From Kosakonia radicincitans DSM 16656 (GTDB lineage Bacteria > Pseudomonadota > Gammaproteobacteria > Enterobacterales > Enterobacteriaceae): a DNA stretch of 64,000 bases. Shown here piece after piece: positions 46,385-57,993 of this stretch. The DNA lies in the NCBI RefSeq assembly GCF_000280495.2, contig NZ_CP018016.1:4712001-4776000 (forward strand), in the 5' to 3' direction. The translations under genes and the position numbers were made by a program. A model generated the notes under the pieces. That model saw nothing but the letters and a program-made list of their open reading frames with translations, searched no databases and was not told the origin of the DNA. Position 1 is the first letter of the stretch. The number at the start of each line of letters is the position of its first letter.

Positions 46385-47080
46385 ATGCTCGAAGATCTTA
46401 AACGTCAGGTGCTGGAAGCTAACCTCGCGCTGCCGAAACACAATCTGGTGACGCTGACCTGGGGTAATGTCAGCGCAGTTGATCGCGCGCGCGGCGTGCT
46501 GGTGATCAAACCTTCTGGCGTCGATTACAGTGTGATGACCGCCGACGATATGGTGGTCGTCAATATCACGACCGGTGAAGTGGTGGAAGGCAACAAAAAA
46601 CCCTCCTCGGACACTCCAACGCACCGCTTGTTGTACCAGGCTTTTCCTGGCATTGGCGGCATCGTGCATACCCATTCCCGCCATGCCACCATCTGGGCAC
46701 AGGCTGGTCAGCCAATCCCGGCAACCGGTACCACGCATGCGGACTATTTTTACGGCGAGATCCCCTGCACACGTAAGATGACCGATGAGGAAATCAACGG
46801 AGAATACGAGTGGGAAACCGGTAATGTGATTGTCGAAACCTTTGAAAAACAGGGTATTGATCCCGCCCAAATGCCCGGCGTGCTGGTGCATTCTCACGGG
46901 CCTTTCGCCTGGGGGAAAACCGCCGATGACGCAGTGCATAACGCGATTGTGCTGGAAGAAGTGGCTTATATGGGCATCTTCTGTCGCCAGCTCGACCCGC
47001 GTCTGCCCGCCATGCAGCAAACGCTGCTGGATAAACACTACCTGCGCAAACACGGTGCCAAAGCTTACTACGGCCAATAA
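46385..47080 (+). CDS. araD: L-ribulose-5-phosphate 4-epimerase AraD
   Basis: AraD converts L-ribulose 5-phosphate to D-xylulose 5-phosphate, feeding arabinose carbon into the pentose phosphate pathway. The 231-residue protein belongs to the class II aldolase/epimerase family. It has the phosphate-binding [11 protein letters not shown] near residue 29, the zinc-site histidines in [15 protein letters not shown] (about 93-104) and a third in [17 protein letters not shown] precedes the ATG. Its stop codon abuts the LexA box of polB. Confidence 0.97.
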   Translation: MLEDLKRQVLEANLALPKHNLVTLTWGNVSAVDRARGVLVIKPSGVDYSVMTADDMVVVNITTGEVVEGNKKPSSDTPTHRLLYQAFPGIGGIVHTHSRHATIWAQAGQPIPATGTTHADYFYGEIPCTRKMTDEEINGEYEWETGNVIVETFEKQGIDPAQMPGVLVHSHGPFAWGKTADDAVHNAIVLEEVAYMGIFCRQLDPRLPAMQQTLLDKHYLRKHGAKAYYGQ

Positions 47081-47096
47081 CTGTATAAAACCACAG
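47081..47096 (+). promoter_or_regulatory. LexA (SOS) box of polB
   Basis: CTGTATAAAACCACAG fits the CTGT-N8-ACAG consensus exactly and begins the base after the araD stop codon. In E. coli polB (dinA) is a LexA-repressed SOS gene with the same box. Confidence 0.92.
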
Positions 47097-47107
47097 CATA
47101 ACTGTAT

Positions 47108-47135
47108 AAACCAGGCTATAATATCGCCTGGTTTT
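47108..47135 (+). terminator. araD terminator overlapping the polB promoter
   Basis: AAACCAGGC (47108-47116) and GCCTGGTTT (47126-47134) form a 9-base stem followed by TTTTATTTT, a plausible intrinsic terminator for araBAD. The 9-base loop is TATAATATC, which contains a perfect -10 box TATAAT at 47117-47122. The -35 position falls about 47094-47099, against the LexA box. The same bases seem to end one transcript and start the next. Confidence 0.7.
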
Positions 47136-47153
47136 ATTTTATGAGAGAACGCT

Positions 47154-49511
47154 GTGGCGCAGGCGCAAGAAGGCTTTTTATTAACCCGTCACTGGCGGGA
47201 TACTCCTGGCGGCACCGAGGTGGAATTCTGGCTGGCGACGGATAACGGCCCCTTGCGCGTTGTGCTACCGCCGCAGGAGTCGGTGGCCTTTATCCCCGCT
47301 GCGCAGGCAGAAATGGCCCGTCGCCTGTTAAGCAATGAAAAACAGTGGCGGCTCACGCCGCTCGAACTGTGCGATTTCCACCGCCAGCCTGTATTCGGTC
47401 TCTATTGCCGCGCTCATCGCCAGCTGATGCGCCTGGAAAAGCTGCTGCGCGAAGGCGGCGTAACGCTCTACGAAGCCGATGTTCGCCCGCCGGAGCGCTT
47501 TCTGATGGAGCGCTTTATCACCGCGCCGGTATGGGTAGATGGCGAACCGCAGGGCGACGCGCTGATCAATGCGCGTCTCAAACCTAATCCCCACTATCGC
47601 CCGCCGCTGAAATGGGTGTCGCTGGATATCGAAACCAGCCGCCACGGCGAGCTTTACTGCATCGGTCTGGAAGGCTGCGGACAGCGTACGGTCTATATGC
47701 TGGGGCCGGAAAACGGCAGCGCGCAGGGGCTGGATTTCGATCTGGAATATGTTGCCAGCCGCCCGCAACTGCTGGAAAAACTCAACGCCTGGTTCGCCAC
47801 GCACGATCCGGATGTCATCATCGGCTGGAACGTGGTGCAGTTCGATCTGCGCGTACTGCAAAAAAGCGCCGAGCGTTACCGCGTGCCGCTCACCCTTGGA
47901 CGGCACGGCAGCGAGCTGGAGTGGCGCGAGCACGGTTTTAAAAATGGCGTCTTCTTCGCACAGGCCACTGGTCGGCTGATTATCGACGGCATCGAAGCGC
48001 TGAAGTCCGCTTTCTGGAATTTCTCCTCTTTCTCGCTGGAAGCAGTATCACAGGAGCTACTCGGCGAAGGTAAAGCCATCGACAACCCGTGGGATCGAAT
48101 GGACGAAATCGACCGCCGGTTCGCCGAAAATAAACCGGCGCTCGCCACCTATAACCTGAAGGATTGCGAGCTGGTGACGCGCATCTTCCATAAAACGGAG
48201 ATCATGCCGTTTCTGCTGGAGCGCGCCACGGTCAACGGCTTGCCGGTAGACCGGCACGGCGGGTCGGTCGCCGCATTCAGCCATCTCTATTTTCCGCGCA
48301 TGCACCGCGCAGGTTTCGTGGCGCCGAATCTCGGCGAGGTGCCACCGCAGGCAAGCCCTGGCGGCTATGTGATGGATTCCCGTCCAGGGCTTTACGATTC
48401 GGTGCTGGTGCTGGATTACAAAAGTCTTTATCCCTCGATTATCCGTACCTTTCTTATCGATCCGGTCGGTCTGGTGGAAGGTATGGCACGACCGGAGCCC
48501 GCACACAGCACCGAAGGCTTTCTTGGCGCGTGGTTTTCCCGCGAGAAACACTGCCTGCCGGAGATTGTCGGCCAAATCTGGCACGGGCGCGATGATGCTA
48601 AACGACAGGGAAATAAACCGCTGTCGCAGGCATTAAAGATCATCATGAACGCCTTTTACGGCGTGCTCGGCACCAGCGCGTGCCGCTTTTTCGATCCCCG
48701 TCTGGCGTCATCGATCACCATGCGCGGCCATCAGATCATGCGCCAGACCAAAGCGCTGATTGAAGAACAGGGTTTTGATGTCATTTACGGCGATACCGAT
48801 TCAACCTTCGTCTGGCTGAAGAAGGCGCACAGCGAAGAAGCGGCAGCGCGCATCGGTCAATCCCTGGTGGAACACGTCAACGCCTGGTGGGCCGCGTATT
48901 TGCAAAATGAGGGGCTGGAGAGCGCGCTGGAGCTGGAGTTTGAAACCCATTTCTGCCGTTTTCTGATGCCGACCATTCGCGGTACTGAGCAGGGCAGTAA
49001 AAAACGCTACGCCGGGCTGATTCAGGAAGGCGACAACCAGCGCATGGTGTTTAAGGGGCTGGAAACGGTGCGTACCGACTGGACGCCGCTGGCGCAGCAG
49101 TTTCAGCAAACGCTCTATCTGCGCGTATTTCGTAATGAACCGTATCAGGATTACGTACGGGAGACGATCGCCAGCCTGATGGCGGGCGAACTGGATGAGC
49201 AACTGGTCTACCGTAAGCGTCTGCGCCGCGCGCTGGGCGAGTATGAGCGTAATGTGCCGCCGCATGTGCGCGCTGCCCGCCTGGCCGATGAAGAGAACGT
49301 AAAACGCGGCCGCCCGGTGCAATATCAGAATCGCGGCACCATTAAATACGTCTGGACCACCAGCGGCCCTGAACCGGTGGATTATCAGCGCTCGCCGCTC
49401 GATTACGATCACTATCTCAGTAAACAGCTACAGCCGGTCGCCGACGGAATTCTCCCTTTCATTGACGACGATTTTGCTACACTTCTTACGGGGCAACTGG
49501 GGCTGTTTTAA
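47154..49511 (+). CDS. polB: DNA polymerase II
   Basis: Pol II is a family B DNA polymerase with 3'-5' proofreading, induced by SOS and used in replication restart and some lesion bypass. The 785-residue protein begins at a GTG (47154), as in E. coli. The exonuclease motif [11 protein letters not shown] lies near residue 158. In the polymerase domain DYKSLYPSI (motif A), [12 protein letters not shown] (motif B) and YGDTDSTF (motif C, with the two metal-binding aspartates) appear in order. A LexA box sits 58 bases before the start. The protein ends TGQLGLF, a beta-clamp binding motif. Confidence 0.97.
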   Translation: MAQAQEGFLLTRHWRDTPGGTEVEFWLATDNGPLRVVLPPQESVAFIPAAQAEMARRLLSNEKQWRLTPLELCDFHRQPVFGLYCRAHRQLMRLEKLLREGGVTLYEADVRPPERFLMERFITAPVWVDGEPQGDALINARLKPNPHYRPPLKWVSLDIETSRHGELYCIGLEGCGQRTVYMLGPENGSAQGLDFDLEYVASRPQLLEKLNAWFATHDPDVIIGWNVVQFDLRVLQKSAERYRVPLTLGRHGSELEWREHGFKNGVFFAQATGRLIIDGIEALKSAFWNFSSFSLEAVSQELLGEGKAIDNPWDRMDEIDRRFAENKPALATYNLKDCELVTRIFHKTEIMPFLLERATVNGLPVDRHGGSVAAFSHLYFPRMHRAGFVAPNLGEVPPQASPGGYVMDSRPGLYDSVLVLDYKSLYPSIIRTFLIDPVGLVEGMARPEPAHSTEGFLGAWFSREKHCLPEIVGQIWHGRDDAKRQGNKPLSQALKIIMNAFYGVLGTSACRFFDPRLASSITMRGHQIMRQTKALIEEQGFDVIYGDTDSTFVWLKKAHSEEAAARIGQSLVEHVNAWWAAYLQNEGLESALELEFETHFCRFLMPTIRGTEQGSKKRYAGLIQEGDNQRMVFKGLETVRTDWTPLAQQFQQTLYLRVFRNEPYQDYVRETIASLMAGELDEQLVYRKRLRRALGEYERNVPPHVRAARLADEENVKRGRPVQYQNRGTIKYVWTTSGPEPVDYQRSPLDYDHYLSKQLQPVADGILPFIDDDFATLLTGQLGLF

Positions 49512-49671
49512 TGGCGCATTTGCATTAAAGCTGCACTTTTCAGGCTATACGAATGTGACGTCATCCAGTACCATAGCGCCCTTCCTTTTTCTGGTCCCAA
49601 TTTTGTTCGCGCCCGCCTCCCTTCAGGCGGCGACGAGCTATTGCCTGCAATTTGAGATATAGAGTTCATTT
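49512..49671 (+). promoter_or_regulatory. polB-rapA spacer
   Basis: This 160-base gap contains no gene. A GC-rich repeat (GCCCGCCT and AGGCGGCG around 49610-49633) could form a hairpin but has no T run. A rapA promoter is expected here; GGCTATACG near 49543 is a possible extended -10 but I could not pair it with a good -35. Confidence 0.35.
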
Positions 49672-52578
49672 ATGCCCTTTACACTTGGTCAACGCTGGAT
49701 TAGCGACACGGAAAGCGAACTCGGACTTGGTACAGTCGTTGCCATCGATGCACGCACGGTTACGCTCCTTTTCCCTGCCACTGGAGAAAATCGCCTGTAT
49801 GCCCGTAGCGATTCCCCGGTTACCCGCGTCATGTTCAACCCCGGTGATACGGTTACCAGCCATGAAGGCTGGCAGTTAACGATTGAAGACGTAAAAGAAG
49901 AAAACGGACTGCTTGCCTACACCGGAACGCGTCTGGATACCCAGGAAAACGACGTCATCCTGCGCGAAGTGCTGCTCGACAGCAAACTGGTATTCAGCAA
50001 ACCACAGGATCGCCTGTTTGCCGGGCAGATCGACCGTATGGACCGTTTTGCGCTGCGTTTTCGTGCCCGCAATTATCAAAGCGCGCAATACCGTATGCCG
50101 TGGAGCGGCCTGCGTGGCCAGCGCACGAATCTGATCCCGCATCAGTTGCACATCGCTCACGATGTGGGTCGCCGCTATGCGCCGCGCGTGCTGCTGGCGG
50201 ATGAAGTCGGTCTCGGGAAAACTATTGAAGCCGGGATGATCCTGCATCAACAACTGCTCTCTGGCGCAGCGGAACGCGTGCTGATTGTGGTGCCGGAAAC
50301 CCTGCAACACCAGTGGCTGGTGGAGATGCTGCGGCGCTTCAACCTGCGTTTCGCCCTGTTCGACGATGAACGCTATGCCGAAGCGCAACACGACGCAGAT
50401 AACCCGTTTGAGACCGAACAACTGGTGATCTGCTCCCTCGATTTTGTACGCCGCAACAAGCAGCGCCTTGAGCATCTTTGCGATGCGGAGTGGGATCTGC
50501 TGGTGGTGGACGAAGCGCATCACCTGGTGTGGAGCGAAAACGAAGCCAGCCGTGAATATCTCGCCATTGAGCAGCTGGCCGAGCGCGTACCCGGCATTTT
50601 GCTGCTGACCGCCACGCCGGAACAGCTGGGCATGGAGAGCCACTTTGCCCGTCTGCGCCTGCTTGATCCAAACCGTTTCCATGACTTCGCCCAGTTTGTC
50701 GAAGAGCAGAAAAACTATCGTCCGGTCGCTGATGCAGTGGCGCTACTGCTGGCAGGTGAACGGCTTAGCAATGACGATCTGAATACGCTGAGCGATCTGG
50801 TGGGTGAGCAGGATATCGAACCGCTGCTGCAAACCGCCAACAGCGACCGCGACGGTGCAGCCGATGCGCGCCAGGAGCTGATCACCATGCTGATGGACAG
50901 ACACGGCACCAGCCGCGTGTTGTTCCGTAACACCCGCAACGGCGTGAAAGGCTTTCCGAAACGCGAACTGCACACGGTTAAATTGCCGCTGCCGACACAG
51001 TATCAAACCGCCATCAAAGTTTCCGGCATTATGGGCGCGCGTAAGAGTCTGGAAGAACGCGCCCGCGACATGCTCTATCCGGAACAGATTTATCAGGAAT
51101 TCGAAGGCGATAGCGGTACCTGGTGGAACTTCGACCCTCGCGTAGAGTGGTTAATGGGCTACCTGACCAGCCACCGTTCCCGGAAAATCCTGGTGATCTG
51201 CGCCAAAGCGGCGACCGCGCTGCAGCTGGAACAGGTTCTGCGTGAACGCGAAGGCATTCGCGCGGCCGTGTTCCATGAAGGCATGTCGATTATCGAACGC
51301 GACCGTGCAGCCGCGTGGTTTGGCGAAGAAGACAGCGGCGCGCAGGTACTGCTGTGCTCGGAGATCGGCTCTGAAGGCCGTAACTTCCAGTTCGCCAGCC
51401 ATCTGGTGATGTTCGATCTGCCATTTAACCCGGATCTGCTGGAGCAGCGTATCGGTCGTCTGGATCGTATCGGTCAGGCGCATGATATTCAGATCCATGT
51501 GCCGTATCTGGAGAAAACCGCGCAGTCCGTACTGGTTCGCTGGTATCACGAAGGGCTGGATGCCTTTGAACATACCTGCCCGACCGGTCGCACGATTTAC
51601 GACAGCGTCCACGGCGAGCTGATTAACTATCTGGCCGCACCGGAAAACACCGACGGGTTTGAAGAGCTGATCAAATCCTGCCGCGAGCAGCATGACGCGC
51701 TGAAAACGCAACTGGAACAAGGGCGTGACCGTCTGCTGGAGATCCACTCTAATGGCGGCGAAAAAGCGCAAGCCCTGGCAGAAAGCATTGCAGAGCAGGA
51801 TGATGACACCGCGCTTATCACCTTCGCCATGAACCTGTTTGATATCGTGGGGATTAACCAGGACGATCGCGGCGAAAACATGATCGTTCTGACGCCGTCC
51901 GATCATATGCTGGTGCCGGATTTCCCGGGCCTGCCGGAAGATGGCTGTACCATCACTTTCGATCGCGATGTCGCGCTCTCCCGCGAGGATGCGCAGTTCA
52001 TCACCTGGGAACATCCGCTGATCCGCAACGGTCTGGATCTGATCCTCTCCGGCGATACCGGCAGCAGTACCATTTCGCTACTGAAAAACAAAGCGCTGCC
52101 GGTCGGTACGCTGTTGCTGGAGCTGATCTATGTCGTCGAAGCGCAGGCACCGAAACATCTGCAGCTTAACCGCTTCCTGCCGCCGACGCCAATCCGCCTG
52201 CTGGTGGATAAAAACGGCACTAACCTGGCCGGACAGGTTGAGTTTGAAAGTTTCAACCGTCAGCTCAGCGCCGTGAACCGCCATACCGGCAGTAAGCTGG
52301 TGAATGCGGTGCATCAGGATGTACACAACATTCTGCAAAAAGGAGAAATGCAGGTTGAGAGCGCAGCGCGCGCGCTGATTGATGCCGCCCGCAGCGAAGC
52401 AGACGAGAAACTCTCTGCTGAACTGTCGCGTCTGGAAGCGCTGCGTGCGGTTAACCCTAACATTCGTGACGATGAACTGGCCGCTATTGAAAGTAATCGC
52501 CAGCACGTGCTGGAAAGCCTGGATCAGGCGAGCTGGCGACTGGACGCGCTGCGTCTGATCGTTGTGACGCATCAATAA
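49672..52578 (+). CDS. rapA: RNA polymerase-associated ATPase RapA
   Basis: RapA (HepA) is a Swi2/Snf2-family ATPase that binds core RNA polymerase and recycles it from stalled or post-termination complexes. The 968-residue protein equals the E. coli length. Two N-terminal Tudor-like domains (about 1-110) are followed by the helicase core. Walker A DEVGLGKT lies with its lysine at residue 183, DEAH near 280, and the second RecA-like lobe carries [12 protein letters not shown] and [12 protein letters not shown]-terminal spacer and effector domains follow. Confidence 0.97.
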   Translation: MPFTLGQRWISDTESELGLGTVVAIDARTVTLLFPATGENRLYARSDSPVTRVMFNPGDTVTSHEGWQLTIEDVKEENGLLAYTGTRLDTQENDVILREVLLDSKLVFSKPQDRLFAGQIDRMDRFALRFRARNYQSAQYRMPWSGLRGQRTNLIPHQLHIAHDVGRRYAPRVLLADEVGLGKTIEAGMILHQQLLSGAAERVLIVVPETLQHQWLVEMLRRFNLRFALFDDERYAEAQHDADNPFETEQLVICSLDFVRRNKQRLEHLCDAEWDLLVVDEAHHLVWSENEASREYLAIEQLAERVPGILLLTATPEQLGMESHFARLRLLDPNRFHDFAQFVEEQKNYRPVADAVALLLAGERLSNDDLNTLSDLVGEQDIEPLLQTANSDRDGAADARQELITMLMDRHGTSRVLFRNTRNGVKGFPKRELHTVKLPLPTQYQTAIKVSGIMGARKSLEERARDMLYPEQIYQEFEGDSGTWWNFDPRVEWLMGYLTSHRSRKILVICAKAATALQLEQVLREREGIRAAVFHEGMSIIERDRAAAWFGEEDSGAQVLLCSEIGSEGRNFQFASHLVMFDLPFNPDLLEQRIGRLDRIGQAHDIQIHVPYLEKTAQSVLVRWYHEGLDAFEHTCPTGRTIYDSVHGELINYLAAPENTDGFEELIKSCREQHDALKTQLEQGRDRLLEIHSNGGEKAQALAESIAEQDDDTALITFAMNLFDIVGINQDDRGENMIVLTPSDHMLVPDFPGLPEDGCTITFDRDVALSREDAQFITWEHPLIRNGLDLILSGDTGSSTISLLKNKALPVGTLLLELIYVVEAQAPKHLQLNRFLPPTPIRLLVDKNGTNLAGQVEFESFNRQLSAVNRHTGSKLVNAVHQDVHNILQKGEMQVESAARALIDAARSEADEKLSAELSRLEALRAVNPNIRDDELAAIESNRQHVLESLDQASWRLDALRLIVVTHQ

Positions 52579-52589
52579 CGGAGCTGTTT

Positions 52590-53249
52590 ATGGTGATGGA
52601 GCCTTACAATCCGCCGCAGGATCCCTGGCTGGTTATTCTCTATCAGGATGAGCACATTATGGTCGTCAACAAGCCCAGCGGCTTGTTGTCGGTTCCGGGT
52701 CGTCTTGATGAGCATAAAGACAGTGTGATGACACGTATTCAGCGCGACTTTCCGCAGGCTGAATCCGTGCATCGCCTGGATATGGCCACCAGCGGTGTGA
52801 TTGTGGTGGCTCTTACCAAAAATGCCGAACGTGAACTAAAGCGCCAGTTCCGCGAGCGCGAACCGAAAAAGCAGTATCTGGCGCGCATCTGGGGTCACCC
52901 GGAGAAAGCGGAAGGGCTGGTGAATTTACCGCTGATTTGCGACTGGCCGAATCGCCCGAAGCAGAAAGTGTGTTACGAAACCGGCAAAGCGGCGCAGACC
53001 GAGTATGAAGTGTTGTCGCTGGATGATGATGGCAACTCCCGCGTACGGCTGAAGCCGATTACGGGTCGCTCGCATCAACTGCGCGTGCATATGCTGGCTA
53101 TTGGTCATCCGATTCTCGGCGATCGCTTTTATGCACCGCCGCAAGCGCTGGCGCTGGCGCCGCGTTTACAGTTGCATGCCGAAACACTGACGATTACTCA
53201 TCCGGAATTCGGCAATAGCATGACGTTCAAAGCACCGGTAGATTTTTAA
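52590..53249 (+). CDS. rluA: pseudouridine synthase RluA
   Basis: RluA makes pseudouridine at position 746 of 23S rRNA and 32 of several tRNAs. The 219-residue protein matches E. coli RluA in length. The catalytic aspartate is D64 in HRLDMATSG; the PKKQYLARIWG and TGRSHQLRVHM stretches are typical. No S4 domain is present, as expected for this member. It starts eleven bases after rapA, with GGAG before the ATG, and ends in a hairpin shared with the convergent djlA. Confidence 0.96.
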   Translation: MVMEPYNPPQDPWLVILYQDEHIMVVNKPSGLLSVPGRLDEHKDSVMTRIQRDFPQAESVHRLDMATSGVIVVALTKNAERELKRQFREREPKKQYLARIWGHPEKAEGLVNLPLICDWPNRPKQKVCYETGKAAQTEYEVLSLDDDGNSRVRLKPITGRSHQLRVHMLAIGHPILGDRFYAPPQALALAPRLQLHAETLTITHPEFGNSMTFKAPVDF

Positions 53250-53283
53250 TACTCTCCCCCGACCGCGCGCCGGGGGAGTATTA
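53248..53283. terminator. probable bidirectional terminator between rluA and djlA
   Basis: TAATACTCTCCCCCG and CGGGGGAGTATTA pair over thirteen bases with a two-base bulge, spanning the rluA stop and ending just before the djlA stop. The A/T-rich outer part of the stem can serve as a T run for either direction. Confidence 0.7.
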
Positions 53284-53286
53284 CGC

Positions 53287-54114
53287 TTAGCGAAAACCCT
53301 TCTGCTCGCGAATCAGTTCGTAAGCTTTCTGAATTTCCTGCGCTTTTTGTTTTGCCATTTCCATCATCTCTGGCGGCAAACCTTTTGCCACCAGTTTGTC
53401 CGGATGGTGTTCGCCCATCAATTTACGGTAAGCGCGCTTGATGGTTGTCGCATCGTCTGTCGGTTTCACGCCCAGCACATTACAGGCATCTTCCAGCGTC
53501 GGACCACGCTGCGCCTGCTGCCAGCCGCCGCCGTTACCACCTGCCTGCTGCTGATAATGGTAACCGCCGCCAAACTGCGCGCCGCCCTGCATCATGCGCA
53601 GGAACTGATCGAATTGCAGGCGCGAGATGCCCAACTCCTCAGCAATCACATACAACACTTCGCGTTCACTGGGGTGCAGGGAGCCATCGGCAAAAGCAGC
53701 CTGGATTTGAATTTCCAGAAACATCCGAATCAAATCGAAGCGGCCAAAACAGACGCTGCGGAACTGCCGCATCTTGTCGCGAAGCGGGTAATTATCCGCT
53801 TTACCGTCGCGAAACGCGCGTTGTGCCGCCATACGCGACTCGCCATGCAGATTCATGCGATCCATAAAAAGGCTGGCGACCTGGATGTCAGCTTCGGTGA
53901 CACGGCCTTTCGATTTGGTCAGATGCCCCATCACCTCAAAGGTGGTGGCGAAGAAGAGCGACTGACGTTCACGCTGGTTAGCAAACCAGGCCATTTTACG
54001 GCTGCGCGCCTTATCAAACATATGGCCGATAATCAGCCCCAGAACCGCGCCCCAAAAGCCGCCGCCCATGAAAAGAGCGATGACCACACCAACCACTTTT
54101 CCCCAATACTGCAT
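53287..54114 (-). CDS. djlA: membrane-anchored co-chaperone DjlA
   Basis: DjlA is a DnaJ-like protein that stimulates DnaK at the inner membrane and influences the Rcs capsule pathway when overproduced. The 275-residue protein has an N-terminal membrane helix with a glycine-rich face (about 6-30). A TerB-like helical domain (about 55-185) and a Gly/Gln-rich linker ([15 protein letters not shown]) follow. The C-terminal J domain has HPD at 237-239. It is divergent from lptD. Confidence 0.95.
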   Translation of the reverse strand: MQYWGKVVGVVIALFMGGGFWGAVLGLIIGHMFDKARSRKMAWFANQRERQSLFFATTFEVMGHLTKSKGRVTEADIQVASLFMDRMNLHGESRMAAQRAFRDGKADNYPLRDKMRQFRSVCFGRFDLIRMFLEIQIQAAFADGSLHPSEREVLYVIAEELGISRLQFDQFLRMMQGGAQFGGGYHYQQQAGGNGGGWQQAQRGPTLEDACNVLGVKPTDDATTIKRAYRKLMGEHHPDKLVAKGLPPEMMEMAKQKAQEIQKAYELIREQKGFR

Positions 54115-54310
54115 ATACTCCCCAAATCGTCATGCCGTCGGCTAAAATTTGCTTTATCATACCCGTCATTCTATGCCATGCACAGGCGCAGTCTTCTCTC
54201 CCTGGCTCGAACGCGGGCAGGATTAAAACTAGCGTTGCAAAGGCGAGTAAGTTAGTCTCAGACCGTTTGCCAGCGTAAAGCCACAGATGACGGAACAACA
54301 AATACAACGT
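54115..54310. promoter_or_regulatory. djlA-lptD divergent promoter region
   Basis: This 196-base gap must carry promoters for both genes. On the minus strand TATGAT near 54155-54160 could serve as the djlA -10. In E. coli lptD has a sigma-E promoter; I could not recognise a convincing GAACTT/TCnnA pair here. There is no gene. Confidence 0.35.
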
Positions 54311-56653
54311 ATGAAAAAACGTATCCCCACCCTCCTGGCCACCATGATTGGCTCCGCCCTTTATAGTCAGCAGGGAATGGCAGCCGATCTTGCCTCGCAG
54401 TGTATGCTTGGCGTCCCCAGCTACAATCGCCCGCTGGTACAGGGTGATACCAATAACCTGCCGGTGACGATCAATGCCGATCACGCAAAAGGCAACTACC
54501 CTGACGATGCCGTTTTTACCGGCAATGTCGATATTAATCAAGGGAATAGCCGTTTACAGGCCGATGAGGTGCAGCTTCATCAGCAGCAGCCGGAAGGTCA
54601 GACAGACCCGGTACGCACAGTGGATGCACTGGGTAATGTGCACTATGACGATAACCAGGTCATCCTGAAAGGTCCTAAAGCCTGGTCAAACCTGAACACC
54701 AAAGATACCAACGTCTGGCAGGGTGATTACCAGATGGTGGGTCGCCAGGGGCGTGGCACCGCCGACCTGATGAAACAGCGCGGGCAAAACCGCTATACGA
54801 TTCTGGATAACGGCTCCTTTACCTCCTGCTTGCCGGGTTCTGATACCTGGAGCGTCGTGGGTAGCGAAGTGATTCAGGATCGCCAGGAGCAGGTCGCGGA
54901 GATCTGGAACGCGCGCTTTAAACTCGGCCCCGTACCGGTGTTCTATAGCCCGTACTTACAGTTGCCGATCGGTGACAAACGCCGTTCCGGTTTCTTGATC
55001 CCGAATGCCAAGTACAGCACCAGTAACTACTTCGAGTTTTACCTGCCGTACTACTGGAACATTGCGCCAAATATGGATGCGACCATCACGCCGCATTACA
55101 TCCATAAACGTGGCAATATTCAGTGGCAAAACGAATTCCGCTATCTGACACAGGCCGGGGCTGGCCTGGTTGAATTTGACTATCTGCCGTCCGACAAAGT
55201 CTACGAAGATGAGTATCCGACGGAGAGCAACCGCCACCGCTGGTTATTCTACTGGCAGCACTCTGGCGTAATGGATCAGGTGTGGCGTTTTAATGCCAAC
55301 TATACCAAGGTCAGTGACTCTCACTACTTCAATGACTTCTCATCGAAATACGGATCCAGTACCGATGGCTACGCGACCCAGATCTTCAGCGTGGGTTACG
55401 CGGTGGAAAACTTTAACGCCACGGTATCGACAAAACAGTTCCAGGTATTTGACAGCGAAAACAGTAACTCCTATGCCGCTGAACCCCAGTTGGATGTGAA
55501 CTGGTATCACAATGACCTTGGGCCGTTTGACTTGAGTGTGTATGGCCAGGCGGTTCATTTCACCAATACTAACGCTAACTATCCGGAAGCGACGCGTGTT
55601 CATCTGGAGCCGACGTTAAGTCTGCCCGTCGCCAACGACTGGAGCAGCCTGGATACTGAAGTGAAAATGCTGGCGACCCACTACCAGCAGAGCAATCTGG
55701 ATGATTACAACGCAAGTAACAACACGGATTACAAAGAGACAGTCAACCGCGTCATGCCGCAATTTAAGATGGACGGCAAGATGGTGTTTGAACGTGATAT
55801 GAACTGGGCGGAAGGTTATACCCAAACGCTGGAGCCACGCGCGCAATACCTGTATGTGCCGTATCGCGATCAGAGCCATATCAACAACTACGACTCAACG
55901 CTCTTACAATCCGACTACAGTGGGCTGTTCCGCGATCGCACCTACGGCGGGCTTGACCGTATCGCCTCTGCAAACCAGGTTACCACCGGCGTCACAACGC
56001 GCATTTATGATGATGCGGCAGTTGAACGTTTTAACGTTTCTGTTGGTCAAATCTACTATTTCACCGAGTCTCGCACCGGTGATGACAACATTAACTGGGA
56101 GAAAGACAACAAAACGGGGTCGTTGGTTTGGGCGGGTGATACCTACTGGCGTATCTCAGATCGCTGGGGTCTGCGCGGTGGCGTGCAGTACGACACGCGT
56201 CTGAATGCCATCGCCAACAGCAGCTCGTCACTGGAATACCGTCGTGATGAAGACCGTATGCTGCAACTGAGCTACCGTTACGCCAGCCCGGAATACATTC
56301 AAGCAACGCTGCCAAGCTACGCGACTTCCGCGCAGTATAAAGATGGTATTTCGCAGGTGGGCGCTGCCGGAAGCTGGCCGATTGCCGACCGCTGGTCGAT
56401 CGTCGGGGCTTACTATTTCGACACGAATACACACAAATCCGCTGACCAGATGGTTGGCTTGCAGTACAACTCCTGCTGTTATGCTCTCCGCGTCGGCTAT
56501 GAGCGGAAAATTAACGGCTGGCAAAATGACCAAAGCAAGTATGACAACGTCATCGGTTTCAACATTGAGCTGCGCGGTCTGAGTTCTAACTACGGTTTGG
56601 GTACGCAACAAATGCTGCGTTCAAACATTCTGCCGTACCGTAGTTCAATGTGA
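54311..56653 (+). CDS. lptD: LPS assembly outer-membrane protein LptD
   Basis: LptD (Imp/OstA) is the beta-barrel that, with LptE inside it, inserts lipopolysaccharide into the outer leaflet of the outer membrane. I choose the ATG at 54311 (780 residues, [20 protein letters not shown]), which begins a normal signal peptide cleaved near residue 24; an in-frame ATG 24 bases upstream is less likely. An N-terminal OstA/jellyroll domain (about 30-200) precedes the 26-strand barrel. The four cysteines of the essential disulfides are C31, C173, C722 and C723. It heads the lptD-surA-pdxA-rsmA-apaG-apaH unit. Confidence 0.96.
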   Translation: MKKRIPTLLATMIGSALYSQQGMAADLASQCMLGVPSYNRPLVQGDTNNLPVTINADHAKGNYPDDAVFTGNVDINQGNSRLQADEVQLHQQQPEGQTDPVRTVDALGNVHYDDNQVILKGPKAWSNLNTKDTNVWQGDYQMVGRQGRGTADLMKQRGQNRYTILDNGSFTSCLPGSDTWSVVGSEVIQDRQEQVAEIWNARFKLGPVPVFYSPYLQLPIGDKRRSGFLIPNAKYSTSNYFEFYLPYYWNIAPNMDATITPHYIHKRGNIQWQNEFRYLTQAGAGLVEFDYLPSDKVYEDEYPTESNRHRWLFYWQHSGVMDQVWRFNANYTKVSDSHYFNDFSSKYGSSTDGYATQIFSVGYAVENFNATVSTKQFQVFDSENSNSYAAEPQLDVNWYHNDLGPFDLSVYGQAVHFTNTNANYPEATRVHLEPTLSLPVANDWSSLDTEVKMLATHYQQSNLDDYNASNNTDYKETVNRVMPQFKMDGKMVFERDMNWAEGYTQTLEPRAQYLYVPYRDQSHINNYDSTLLQSDYSGLFRDRTYGGLDRIASANQVTTGVTTRIYDDAAVERFNVSVGQIYYFTESRTGDDNINWEKDNKTGSLVWAGDTYWRISDRWGLRGGVQYDTRLNAIANSSSSLEYRRDEDRMLQLSYRYASPEYIQATLPSYATSAQYKDGISQVGAAGSWPIADRWSIVGAYYFDTNTHKSADQMVGLQYNSCCYALRVGYERKINGWQNDQSKYDNVIGFNIELRGLSSNYGLGTQQMLRSNILPYRSSM

Positions 56654-56706
56654 TCTGTTTGATTTGCAACGTAATCCGCATTGCGGTTAATTGAAATGGA
56701 AAAGGT

Positions 56707-57993
56707 ATGAAGAACTGGAAAACGCTGCTTCTCGGTATCGCTATGGTTGCGAATACCAGTTTTGCTGCGCCTCAGGTTGTTGATAAAGTCGCTGCTGTCG
56801 TCAATAACGGCGTAGTGCTTGAAAGTGACGTTGATAGCATGATGCAGTCCGTAAAGGCCAATGCAGGCCAGGCGGGTCAGCAACTGCCGGACGACGCCAC
56901 GCTGCGCCATCAGATCCTTGAACGTCTGATCATGGATCAAATCATTCTGCAGATGGGCACCAAAATGGGTGTCAAAGTGACGGACGAGCAGCTTGATGCC
57001 GCCATCGCCGACATTGCCAAACAGAACAATATGTCTATGGATCAATTGCGCAGCCGTCTGGCTTACGATGGGGTGAATTACAACACCTATCGCAACCAGA
57101 TCCGCAAAGAGATGATCATCTCTGAAGTGCGCAACGGTGAAGTGCGCCGTCGTGTGACTGTCCTGCCGCAGGAAGTGGATGCCCTGGCACAGCAGATGGG
57201 AAACCAGAACGATGCCAGCACCGAACTGAACCTGAGCCACATTCTGATCCCGCTGCCGGAAAACCCGACATCGGATCAGGTTAACGAAGCTGAAAACCAG
57301 GCACGTTCCATTGTCGATCAGGCGCGTAAAGGTAGTGATTTCGGCAAGCTGGCGATCACCTACTCTGCCGATCAGCAAGCGCTGAAAGGCGGACAGATGG
57401 GTTGGGGACGCATCCAGGAGCTGCCAAGCATCTTCGCTCAGGCGCTGAGCACGGCGAAAAAAGGCGACATTATCGGGCCGATTCGTTCCGGTGTCGGTTT
57501 CCATATCCTGAAAGTTAACGATTTGCGCGGCCAGTCTCAGAACATCTCCGTGACGGAAGTTCACGCTCGTCACATCCTGCTGAAACCGTCACCCATCATG
57601 AGCGACGATCAGGCTCGCGTGAAACTGGAAGAGATCGCAGCGGATATTAAGAGCGGTAAAACCACGTTTGCTAATGCAGCGAAAGAGTTCTCACAGGATC
57701 CAGGTTCTGCAAACCAGGGCGGCGATCTGGGCTGGGCGGCAGCGGATATTTATGATCCGGCATTCCGCGATGCGCTGATGAAGCTGAAACGCGGCCAGAT
57801 GAGCGGCCCGGTGCACTCCTCCTTCGGCTGGCACCTGATCGAAATGCTTGATTCGCGTAACGTTGATAAAACAGACGCCGCGCAGAAAGACAGAGCGTAT
57901 CGCATGCTGATGAACCGCAAATTCTCTGAAGAAGCAGCGACCTGGATGCAGGAACAACGCGCCAGCGCCTACGTGAAAATCCTGAGCAACTAA
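56707..57993 (+). CDS. surA: periplasmic chaperone SurA
   Basis: SurA is the main periplasmic chaperone for outer-membrane proteins, including LptD encoded upstream. The 428-residue protein has a signal peptide [20 protein letters not shown] cleaved after A20. An N-terminal chaperone region, two parvulin-type PPIase domains (about 170-270 and 282-383, with HILIPLP and [10 protein letters not shown] at their starts) and a C-terminal helix follow. AAAAGG precedes the ATG. Its stop codon touches the pdxA start. Confidence 0.97.
   Translation: MKNWKTLLLGIAMVANTSFAAPQVVDKVAAVVNNGVVLESDVDSMMQSVKANAGQAGQQLPDDATLRHQILERLIMDQIILQMGTKMGVKVTDEQLDAAIADIAKQNNMSMDQLRSRLAYDGVNYNTYRNQIRKEMIISEVRNGEVRRRVTVLPQEVDALAQQMGNQNDASTELNLSHILIPLPENPTSDQVNEAENQARSIVDQARKGSDFGKLAITYSADQQALKGGQMGWGRIQELPSIFAQALSTAKKGDIIGPIRSGVGFHILKVNDLRGQSQNISVTEVHARHILLKPSPIMSDDQARVKLEEIAADIKSGKTTFANAAKEFSQDPGSANQGGDLGWAAADIYDPAFRDALMKLKRGQMSGPVHSSFGWHLIEMLDSRNVDKTDAAQKDRAYRMLMNRKFSEEAATWMQEQRASAYVKILSN

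Noticed and set aside
49462..49662. 66-codon plus-strand frame across the polB end and rapA leader
   Set aside because: It begins inside polB in another frame and has no ribosome site; its hydrophobic stretch comes from the T/C-rich spacer.
53911..54541. minus-strand frame of about 175 codons across the djlA-lptD gap (54014-54541)
   Set aside because: It covers the lptD signal peptide region in antisense and the divergent promoter region; no homology recognised.
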